Origin: an uncultured beta proteobacterium
GTDB lineage: Bacteria > Pseudomonadota > Gammaproteobacteria > Burkholderiales > Burkholderiaceae_B
Reading direction: 5' to 3'
Length of the DNA stretch: 19,933 bases
Assembly (NCBI GenBank): GCA_903929925.1
Contig: CAIYWO010000252.1
Coordinates: forward strand, 1 to 19,933
Made by a program: the position numbers and the translations under genes. Shown piece by piece: positions 7,170-13,249 of the stretch. How positions within the stretch are numbered: the first letter of the stretch is position 1; every line of letters starts with the position of its first letter. The notes under the pieces were generated by a model. That model saw nothing but the letters and a program-made list of their open reading frames with translations. It was not told where the DNA came from and did not search any database.

Positions 7170-8363
7170 ATGAAACTTCTCGAGCCCTTTTTGAATTGGC
7201 AATCCGAAATTCAGGCCATCCGACGGGATATCCATGCCCATCCGGAACTTTGCTACGAAGAGCATCGGACGGCTGACGTCGTGGCCGAGACCTTGCAAAA
7301 ATGGGGAATTCCCGTGCACCGCGGCTTGGGCGGGACGGGTGTCGTAGGCATCATTACGGGCCGCACGGCAGGCACACGCGCGATCGGACTGCGCGCCGAT
7401 ATCGACGCACTACCTATGCAAGAACTCAACACCTTCGAGCATGCCAGCCGCAACGCAGGGAAAATGCACGGCTGCGGGCACGATGGACATACCGCGATGC
7501 TGCTTAACGCTGCGCGGTATTTAGCCGAGAACAAGAATTTTGACGGTACGGTGTACGCGATTTTCCAGCCCGCCGAAGAAGGTGGCGCTGGCGCTAAGCG
7601 CATGATGGACGACGGTCTGTTTAGCAAATTTCCCATGGAAGCGGTTTTCGGCATGCACAACTGGCCGGGCTTACCTGTTGGGCAGTTCGGCGTCACGGCC
7701 GGTCCCATTATGGGCTCGAGCAACCGTTTCTCAATCAAAGTACGCGGCAAAGGTGGCCACGGCGCCATGCCCCATCTGGGCGTTGATCCCGTGATGACTG
7801 CCGTACAAATAGCCCAGTCGCTACAAACCATCATCACACGCAACCGCCACCCGCTGGAGGCTGCCGTACTGAGCATTACCCAAATTCATGCTGGTAGTGC
7901 AGACAACGTCATTCCTACCGACGCTGTCATGGCCGGCACGGTGCGGACCTTCACTCTGGAAACACTCGATCTCATCGAAAGGCGTATGCGTGAGGTAGCT
8001 CAACACACCGCTGCAGCGATGGGTGCCGAGGTTGATTTCTCTTTTAATCGGGTTTACCCCCCAACCATTAATCACCCAGCTGAAACGGCGTTTTGTGTCG
8101 AGGTAATGCGTGAAATCGTTGGCACTGAGCAGGTAAACGACCATGTCGTGCCCACGATGGGTGCAGAAGACTTTGCCTTCATGCTCCAGGAGGTGCCGGG
8201 GTGCTACGTTTGGATCGGCAACGGCATGGGAGACCATCGGGATGCAGGCCACGGGTTAGGACCCTGCATGCTGCACAACGGCTCGTACGACTTTAATGAT
8301 GACTTACTACCACTGGGCGCCACCTACTGGGTCAAATTAGCCGAAAACTGGTTTAAGCGATAA
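7170..8363 (+). CDS. M20-family amidohydrolase (hippurate hydrolase type)
   Basis: 397 residues of the M20D/HipO-type family, dinuclear metal hydrolases of N-acyl amino acids. Visible: IHAHPELCYEEHRTADVV at the N-terminus, RADIDALPM (76-84), the metal site GCGHDGHTAM with Cys102 and His104, the PAEEGGAG motif with Glu136 and Glu137, His163 in GMHNWPG, the lid-domain GKGGHGAMPH, GAEDFAFML and the final His369 in LHNGSYDFND. All expected ligands are present, so it should be active; the substrate (hippurate, N-acetyl or other N-acyl amino acids) cannot be read from sequence. I prefer ATG at 7170 over the TTG at 7149 because family members begin like MKLLEPF; upstream AAAGTGA is only a weak ribosome binding site. 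It is the first of three plus-strand genes. Confidence 0.93.
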   Translation: MKLLEPFLNWQSEIQAIRRDIHAHPELCYEEHRTADVVAETLQKWGIPVHRGLGGTGVVGIITGRTAGTRAIGLRADIDALPMQELNTFEHASRNAGKMHGCGHDGHTAMLLNAARYLAENKNFDGTVYAIFQPAEEGGAGAKRMMDDGLFSKFPMEAVFGMHNWPGLPVGQFGVTAGPIMGSSNRFSIKVRGKGGHGAMPHLGVDPVMTAVQIAQSLQTIITRNRHPLEAAVLSITQIHAGSADNVIPTDAVMAGTVRTFTLETLDLIERRMREVAQHTAAAMGAEVDFSFNRVYPPTINHPAETAFCVEVMREIVGTEQVNDHVVPTMGAEDFAFMLQEVPGCYVWIGNGMGDHRDAGHGLGPCMLHNGSYDFNDDLLPLGATYWVKLAENWFKR

Positions 8364-8416
8364 GCCGAATATCGGAGTAGTATCTCGGTCATTCTTAAAC
8401 AGCCGTTCATCCACGT

Positions 8417-9460
8417 ATGTCCCAACCTACCCCCACGAGCGCCTCTCCCTGGCGCGACAAACTCAACGGGATGCTCTTTGTTGGGCTTTTAGCCGCTGCA
8501 GTCGTTCAGCTAGCTGGCATCCCCTTCATCAAAACCCTGGGCTTTAGTCCTCTGGTCGTGGGAATTCTCTGTGGCATGGTCTATGGCAATTTTTTTCGTG
8601 GAAACATGCCCGCCGAATGGGGTGCAGGCGTCCACTTCACCGCGCGCAGGCTGTTGCGCGTCGCCGTGGCGTTTTACGGCCTCAACATCAGCATTCAACA
8701 AATCATTGAGGTCGGCCTACCCGGGCTCATCGTGTCAGTTGGAATCGTTTTCGGCATCCTGGTTTTAGGTACTTGGATCGGCACGCGTGTACTCAAACTC
8801 GATCGCGACACCGCCATGCTGACAGCCTCTGGCAGTGCAGTCTGCGGAGCAGCCGCCGTCTTAGCTTTTGAGTCTACGCTCAAATCGGCGCCACACAAAA
8901 GCGCCGTGGCTGTAGCCACCGTGGTTCTGTTCGGTACGATTTCTATGTTCCTGTATCCCCTGCTATACCAAGCCGGCTGGATCGATATGGACACACGGGC
9001 GTTTGGGATTTTCTTGGGCGGTGCGGTACACGAGGTCGCTCAAGTGGTGGCTTCCGCCAGCAACATTGACCCTGCCACCACAGAAATCGCGACAATCGTG
9101 AAAATGACGCGTGTGGCGCTTCTGATCCCAATCTTGCTTTTAGTTGGGCTATGGCTCCAACGCACAGCAATCGCGGCAGCGGCACCCGGGGCAAAGAAAC
9201 CCAGCCTACCAATTCCTTGGTTCGCGATCGGTTTTCTAGTGCTCGCTCTGATTCATTCTGCAGGAGTGATCCCCCAGAATGTTCTGCAAGTACTGCGGGC
9301 CCTCGACATCTTCGTCCTGACGATGGCCATGACTGCGCTCGGAATCGAGACCCGCTTTGCTCAAATGCGCCAAGCTGGTCCCCGGGTCATGGCGCTTGGT
9401 GCGATCTTGTTTATACTGCTGGCATGCGGCGGCTATGCATTGGTCAAGATCGTGACCTAA
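8417..9460 (+). CDS. YeiH-family putative sulfate exporter
   Basis: 347-residue membrane protein matching the YeiH/UPF0324 family (E. coli YeiH is about 349). The sequence is mostly hydrophobic segments, roughly ten, starting with FVGLLAAAVVQLAGI. Family hallmarks are GSAVCGAAAV (139-148), GGAVHEVAQVVA (201-212), and TVVLFGTISMFLYP. Members are annotated as putative sulfate exporters, largely from their association with sulfonate and sulfur-amino-acid catabolism; direct biochemical evidence is thin. Here a thiol dioxygenase and a DecR-like regulator lie about 1.5-2.3 kb downstream, which fits disposal of oxidised cysteine sulfur. It follows the M20 gene by 53 bp and precedes mgtE by 57 bp; neither gap contains a terminator I can see. 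No good Shine-Dalgarno precedes the ATG. Confidence 0.88.
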   Translation: MSQPTPTSASPWRDKLNGMLFVGLLAAAVVQLAGIPFIKTLGFSPLVVGILCGMVYGNFFRGNMPAEWGAGVHFTARRLLRVAVAFYGLNISIQQIIEVGLPGLIVSVGIVFGILVLGTWIGTRVLKLDRDTAMLTASGSAVCGAAAVLAFESTLKSAPHKSAVAVATVVLFGTISMFLYPLLYQAGWIDMDTRAFGIFLGGAVHEVAQVVASASNIDPATTEIATIVKMTRVALLIPILLLVGLWLQRTAIAAAAPGAKKPSLPIPWFAIGFLVLALIHSAGVIPQNVLQVLRALDIFVLTMAMTALGIETRFAQMRQAGPRVMALGAILFILLACGGYALVKIVT

Positions 9461-9517
9461 CTCTGCATGGTTTGAGCCACACGTAGTTATTGACCCTCTC
9501 GTTGGCACGGGCTCCCC

Positions 9518-10984
9518 ATGACGCAAATAACTCCTGACGCGCCCGTCACCGCTCGGCGACTTGACCCCGAGGACGCTCAGCTCGCACTCGCCAAAGTGCA
9601 AGAGCTGCTCCAACGCCACGAGCTCGTAGAAAATCTTGTTCACCGTCAAGAAGAAAACGACCAGCGGGCCGATTTGGTCGAAGGGTTACTGCAACGTCAA
9701 CACGATGCAGAAATCACCGCACTCGTAAACGATCTGCACCCCGCCGATATTGCCTTCATCTTAAGCTCGGTTCCAAAAGCCGAACGCCAAATGATCTGGC
9801 GCTTGGTCGGCGCACAGCATGACGCCGATGTGCTTCTTGAAGTGGACGACTGGGTACGTGAGTCGCTCATCGAAGCGATGGATCGCAAAGATCTCGTCGC
9901 AGCAACCGGCAACATGGATGCCGATGAACTCGCAGACTTAGCGCCTGACTTACCTGCTGATGTGGTGGCAGAAGTGCAGAAGGGTCTGACAATTGAAGAG
10001 CGGGCTCGTTTGATTGAGGCCATGGGCTACCCAGAAGACAGCGTGGGTGGCATCATGGACTTCGAAATGGTGCGCGTACGCGAAGACGTGACACTCGAAG
10101 TTGTATTGCGCTACCTCAGACGTTTGCCAGAACTACCCGACCACACCGATCAGATTTTTGTCGTGAATCGCTCGGACAAACTTTTAGGCACTCTGACCTT
10201 ATCAGCGCTACTGGTTAACGAACCAGAAGTCGACGTGCGTCAGGTGATGAGCACTGAATATCTATCGCTCAGCCCACTGGACTCTGACTCCGATGCTGCC
10301 GGCGCGTTCGAGCGCTACGATCTCGTTTCGGCTCCAGTCGTTGATGACCTCGGACGACTCGTTGGCCGAGTGACCATCGCCGAGGTGGTTGATGTGATCC
10401 GAGAAGACTCGGATGAACAAGCGCTGTCTCGCGCCGGTATGCAAGAGGAAGATATTTTTGCACCAGTCACGATGGCGCTGCGTAACCGAGCACCTTGGCT
10501 TATTCTGAACTTATGCACCGCGGCGACTGCCTCGTTTGTCGCCTCGCTCTTCGAAGACACGGTAAGCAGCATTGTTGTGCTGGCATTTTTAATGTCGATC
10601 GTGGCCGGCATTGGTGGTAACTCCGGCAATCAAACAATGACCTTGATCATTCGCGCGCTAGCCGTGGGTCGGATTACTCCGAAAAACGTTTGGCCTCTAG
10701 TCAAACGCGAAATGCTGGTCACCTTCTTGGTTGGGTTGTTAGGCAGCACCATTGCCGCAGTCTTTGCGTGGCTCATTTCGCATTCGATTTCTATCGCACT
10801 CGTGATGATGGGTGCCATGATTTGCAACATGCTCGTCGGGGCCACCATTGGCGTGCTCGTGCCGGTCGTGCGTACGCGCCTGGGCAAGGATCCCGCCATG
10901 GGGTCCTCTGTGTTGCTAACGTTTGCAACAGACTCGCTGGGCTTCTTTATCTTTTTGGGTCTGGCAACGATATTTTTGATTTAG
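9518..10984 (+). CDS. mgtE: Magnesium transporter MgtE
   Basis: 488-residue Mg2+ channel/transporter of the inner membrane, working as a homodimer gated by cytosolic Mg2+. Order of domains: MgtE N-terminal helical domain (about 60-175), two CBS domains (about 180-300), then five transmembrane helices from RAPWLILNLCTA (324-335) to the C-terminus. The pore-helix motif VAGIGGNSGNQTMTL (362-376) and the ion-selectivity Asp (Asp472 in FATDSLGFFIFLGLA) are present. The usual MPIVAG reads MSIVAG. It carries about 50 residues ahead of the N domain, rich in Glu, Gln and Arg. I find no M-box riboswitch: the 57 bp ahead of the gene is too short. The stop is 11 bp from the convergent dioxygenase stop. 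Confidence 0.95.
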   Translation: MTQITPDAPVTARRLDPEDAQLALAKVQELLQRHELVENLVHRQEENDQRADLVEGLLQRQHDAEITALVNDLHPADIAFILSSVPKAERQMIWRLVGAQHDADVLLEVDDWVRESLIEAMDRKDLVAATGNMDADELADLAPDLPADVVAEVQKGLTIEERARLIEAMGYPEDSVGGIMDFEMVRVREDVTLEVVLRYLRRLPELPDHTDQIFVVNRSDKLLGTLTLSALLVNEPEVDVRQVMSTEYLSLSPLDSDSDAAGAFERYDLVSAPVVDDLGRLVGRVTIAEVVDVIREDSDEQALSRAGMQEEDIFAPVTMALRNRAPWLILNLCTAATASFVASLFEDTVSSIVVLAFLMSIVAGIGGNSGNQTMTLIIRALAVGRITPKNVWPLVKREMLVTFLVGLLGSTIAAVFAWLISHSISIALVMMGAMICNMLVGATIGVLVPVVRTRLGKDPAMGSSVLLTFATDSLGFFIFLGLATIFLI

Positions 10985-10995
10985 CCGAGCAGCGC

Positions 10996-11613
10996 TTAAT
11001 TCAGGGTTTGTGCTGAAGCCAACACCCGATTGACGTGTGTCCCGATGCGTCCTGAGTCCATGCCGTAAACATGAAGGGAAACAGCAGGCTCACTTGCCTG
11101 ATTGCCCAGTCGGTGAATAAATTCAAGCCCAGCATGTCCACACGCGCTGTAACCAGGCTCTCGGGTGAATTGGCTCATGAGGTAGGCGTGTCGTTGCGCA
11201 CTATCCCACTGATAAAAGCCCTCAGTGAGCTCGCCCGCCAAGATACGGTAGGCGCACCAAGCGTAATGTGCATGAATCGGACTGCACTGCTGTGGCCCCC
11301 ACACAAGACCTACTACGGTGAACCGACCCAAAGAATCTGCATGCAATATGTGACGGGTGTAACTCTGGGTCGATCTCGGAAGCGCTAAAACAGCCGCACA
11401 AAGGTCTATCGCTGCCCGTCGCCCAAGCTGTTGGCCGATTGCCTGTCGCATCCGATACGGGACTAAGTCAGGCTCACTCAAGCAAGCAGAAGAAAGCTCT
11501 GTCGACAGTCCGGGTACTACTCTGTCAAGCAAAGAAAACGGCAAGTCAGCTTCTGGGGTTGATTCCAGATTGACTTGCCGGCCAGCATACTGCTGAGAGA
11601 GGAGACTAGACAT
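10996..11613 (-). CDS. Cysteine dioxygenase-family thiol dioxygenase
   Basis: 205-residue cupin of the bacterial cysteine/3-mercaptopropionate dioxygenase family, cytosolic non-haem iron enzymes that oxidise a thiol to a sulfinate with O2. The core runs from YTRHILHADSLGRFTV (85-100) through WGPQQCSPIHAHYAWCAY (105-122) to SLHVYGMD (179-186). The three iron ligands are His114 and His116 (HAH, where many relatives have HDH) and His167 in FIHRLGN. Cysteine versus 3-mercaptopropionate preference cannot be settled by eye. It is divergent from a DecR-like regulator. The first 25 codons contain a strong hairpin and the best Shine-Dalgarno (AAGGAAGG) is 16 nt from this ATG but 8 nt from an out-of-frame ATG, so the true start is less certain; conserved sequence begins only near residue 28. 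Confidence 0.88.
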   Translation of the reverse strand: MSSLLSQQYAGRQVNLESTPEADLPFSLLDRVVPGLSTELSSACLSEPDLVPYRMRQAIGQQLGRRAAIDLCAAVLALPRSTQSYTRHILHADSLGRFTVVGLVWGPQQCSPIHAHYAWCAYRILAGELTEGFYQWDSAQRHAYLMSQFTREPGYSACGHAGLEFIHRLGNQASEPAVSLHVYGMDSGRIGTHVNRVLASAQTLN

Positions 11614-11621
11614 GCGTTCAT
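11517..11621 (-). other. Candidate 34-codon ORF overlapping the dioxygenase start
   Basis: An ATG at 11621 lies 8 nt after the strong Shine-Dalgarno AAGGAAGG (11637-11630) and opens a 34-codon frame, different from the dioxygenase frame, ending in TAG at 11519-11517. Its product would contain three cysteines (residues 4, 27, 31). It could be a translated leader or a chance ORF. No similarity is recognised. It is reported only because its start site is better placed than that of the dioxygenase. Confidence 0.25.
11532..11580 (-). promoter_or_regulatory. Attenuator-like hairpin in the 5' end of the dioxygenase gene
   Basis: On the minus strand CGGCAAGTCA (11580-11571) pairs perfectly with TGACTTGCCG (11549-11540), and inside it TCTGG pairs with CCAGA around an eight-base loop. 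The outer stem is followed directly by TTTTCTTT (11539-11532), so stem plus T-run resembles an intrinsic terminator. It begins 33 nt after the dioxygenase ATG. A role in attenuation or in mRNA folding is inference. Confidence 0.5.
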
Positions 11622-11677
11622 GATAGAGACCTTCCTTAAGAAATAATTTGCTAATTTTGTTATTTTTATTATTTAAT

Positions 11678-11692
11678 TAGAAAATTTTTCTA
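11678..11692. promoter_or_regulatory. Lrp-type operator candidate
   Basis: TAGAAAATTTTTCTA is a perfect dyad (TAGAAAA, centre T, TTTTCTA). It fits the published E. coli Lrp consensus YAGHAWATTWTDCTR at all 15 positions. It lies 27-41 bp upstream of the regulator's ATG and about 65-79 bp upstream of the dioxygenase ATG, where a divergent autoregulatory or activating site would be expected. Confidence 0.7.
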
Positions 11693-11703
11693 CTTTAAAA
11701 GTA
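11691..11703. promoter_or_regulatory. Second palindrome beside the Lrp-type operator
   Basis: TACTTT, centre A, AAAGTA is a perfect 6-bp dyad that shares two bases with the 15-bp palindrome; the two centres are 12 bp apart. It may be a second regulator site or part of a promoter, since TTTAAA-like strings occur here by chance in AT-rich DNA. Confidence 0.4.
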
Positions 11704-11718
11704 TAAATTAGGTGAAAT

Positions 11719-12186
11719 ATGCAAATTGACAAAAAAGACCGTGAAATTCTGCGCCTAATGCAAGAAGATGCGGGATTGTCGCTTGCCGATTTGGCCGCTG
11801 CCGTAAACCTGACCCCGACCCCTTGCTGGCGGCGTATCCAAAAACTTCAAGCGGAGGGGGTGATACAAAAGCAGGTAGCACTCTGCGATGCGCGCAAGCT
11901 AAACCTGGGGCTCACCACTTTTGTAACGATTCGAACAAGTCAACATAATGAGCAGTGGATGCAGCGCTTTGTGGATGGCGCAACCAGCATTCCAGAGATC
12001 GTAGAGATCTATCGCCTGAGCGGGGACGCCGACTACTTACTGAAAATTGTCGTACCGGATATCGATCGCTATGACAGCGTTTACAAGCGGCTGATTCGCT
12101 CTGTAGACCTGCTAGACGTGAGCTCAGCTTTTGCGATGGAAACCATCAAGTGCACCACCGCACTTCCGCTTGATTATGCGCAGTAG
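11719..12186 (+). CDS. Lrp/AsnC-family regulator, DecR-like
   Basis: 155-residue transcription regulator with an N-terminal winged helix-turn-helix (about 1-60; recognition region NLTPTPCWRRIQKLQAEGVI, 30-49) and a C-terminal RAM ligand-binding domain (about 66-145; SGDADYLLKIV at 101-111). From memory, it resembles E. coli DecR (YbaO), a cysteine-responsive activator of cysteine detoxification, along nearly its whole length: the shared run AVNLTxTPCW, the LGLTxFV stretch, YDxxYKRL and SSFAME/SAFAME. It diverges from the thiol dioxygenase gene, the usual position for a dedicated Lrp-type regulator, and an Lrp-consensus palindrome lies between them. Inference: it senses cysteine or a related thiol and controls the dioxygenase, and probably itself. 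The start is supported by AGGTGA five bases upstream. Its stop is 2 bp from the convergent ydiK stop. Confidence 0.92.
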   Translation: MQIDKKDREILRLMQEDAGLSLADLAAAVNLTPTPCWRRIQKLQAEGVIQKQVALCDARKLNLGLTTFVTIRTSQHNEQWMQRFVDGATSIPEIVEIYRLSGDADYLLKIVVPDIDRYDSVYKRLIRSVDLLDVSSAFAMETIKCTTALPLDYAQ

Positions 12187-12188
12187 AT

Positions 12189-13247
12189 TTACTTGCGGTC
12201 GCTCAGAGTGCCCGGCTCAGCCATCCAGGCACATAGCAACGTGTAGGTGACAGCAAGGGCCACAGGTCCGACAAAGATCCCGATCAAGCCAAAACTAATC
12301 AAGCCACCGATCACACCGGCGAAGATCAGTAACAATGGGAGGTCTGCACCGCGCTTGATCAGCATCGGACGTAAAAAGTTATCCAGGCTCACAACGATCA
12401 AGCTCCAGACCAACAAAAATGTAGCCCAGCCGGTGTTGCCTTCCCAGTACATCCAGGCGACCGCAGGAAACAAAACAAGACTCGGCCCCATCTGTGCAAT
12501 ACATAGCATCAACATCGCCGCAGACAACACCGCAGCGAACGGGACGCCAGCAATCACAAGTCCTAGGCCGCCAAGCGCTGTCTGCACAACCGCAGTCACA
12601 CCAACACCCAGCGCTACAGCACGAATCGCTTGACCTGCCAGTACAACAGCATCCTCACCTCGCTCTCCGGCCAGTCTCTTACCGAACCCCCGAACCAGCT
12701 TGGCCGCCCCCTCACCTGACGCATACAAGATCGCAGCAATCAGGACCACCAGTAAGAATTGAATCAACATTCCGCCCAGGCCACCAAATTGCGAAAGCAA
12801 CCATTTGCCTGTTGCACTCGCATACGGCGTAATGTGTTCAAGAACGCCCGAGGCACCACCCGCAATCAAATCGCGCCAAGCCGTTGCGAGCTTATCTCCT
12901 ACATAAGGGATCGCAGCGACCCAATCCGGCGGGGGTGGAATACCATTGTGCATCAACGTTCTCCAGAACCCGGTTAGCTGATCCGAACGCTCCGCGATTG
13001 TCGTGATCGCCCACCACAAGGGTGCAACAAGCAGAAGCAGCATGCCGATGGACATCACAGCAACTGCTGGTGTGCGATGCCCACCAAAGAGACGCTCCAG
13101 TGCTGTGAACCAAGGCCAGGTCGCAACCACGATCATCGTTGCCCAGACGGTGGCCGCCAAGAAAGGGCTGAGGACCCAAAGCGACAGCGCCAACAAGCCG
13201 ACGATAAAAAATATTGCGAGGGTGCTGCGCGTTAGGTCATGCTGCAT
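12189..13247 (-). CDS. ydiK: AI-2E family transporter (YdiK/PerM-like)
   Basis: 352-residue membrane protein of the AI-2 exporter/PerM superfamily, closest by eye to E. coli YdiK. Matching features include WATMIVVATWPWF near residue 35, the soluble central region with IPYVGDKLATAWRDL, AIRAVALGVGVTAVVQTALGGLGL, LDNFLRPMLIKRGADLPLLLIF and GVIGGLISFGLIGIFVGPV. About seven to eight hydrophobic segments are visible. The function of YdiK is not established; 'AI-2 transporter' is a family name and the substrate is unknown. The ATG lies 2 bp after the secA stop, with no independent Shine-Dalgarno that I can see, so it is probably co-transcribed with and translationally coupled to secA. Confidence 0.9.
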   Translation of the reverse strand: MQHDLTRSTLAIFFIVGLLALSLWVLSPFLAATVWATMIVVATWPWFTALERLFGGHRTPAVAVMSIGMLLLLVAPLWWAITTIAERSDQLTGFWRTLMHNGIPPPPDWVAAIPYVGDKLATAWRDLIAGGASGVLEHITPYASATGKWLLSQFGGLGGMLIQFLLVVLIAAILYASGEGAAKLVRGFGKRLAGERGEDAVVLAGQAIRAVALGVGVTAVVQTALGGLGLVIAGVPFAAVLSAAMLMLCIAQMGPSLVLFPAVAWMYWEGNTGWATFLLVWSLIVVSLDNFLRPMLIKRGADLPLLLIFAGVIGGLISFGLIGIFVGPVALAVTYTLLCAWMAEPGTLSDRK

Positions 13248-13249
13248 GT

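Larger units (their letters stand above)
11614..11718. promoter_or_regulatory. AT-rich divergent control region between dioxygenase and Lrp-type gene
   Basis: A 105-bp intergenic region, far richer in A and T than anything else in the window, from which the two genes diverge. It must hold both promoters, but so many TATAAT-like strings occur that I do not pick boxes. It contains palindromes at 11678-11692 and 11691-11703 and a weaker one at 11638-11653. The regulator has a good Shine-Dalgarno, AGGTGA, just before its ATG. Confidence 0.7.

Noticed and set aside
7253..7876. 207-codon minus-strand ORF inside the M20 gene
   Set aside because: Composition is that of an antisense frame, with clustered Pro and Ser, and the sense strand carries all metal-binding motifs of M20.
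9461..9517. M-box magnesium riboswitch before mgtE
   Set aside because: Only 57 bp separate it from the preceding gene and no matching structure is visible.
11517..11621. A frameshift at the start of the dioxygenase gene as an explanation for the misplaced Shine-Dalgarno
   Set aside because: The alternative frame stops after 34 codons and does not resemble dioxygenase N-termini; the annotated frame runs cleanly through the conserved domain. Kept instead as a possible leader.
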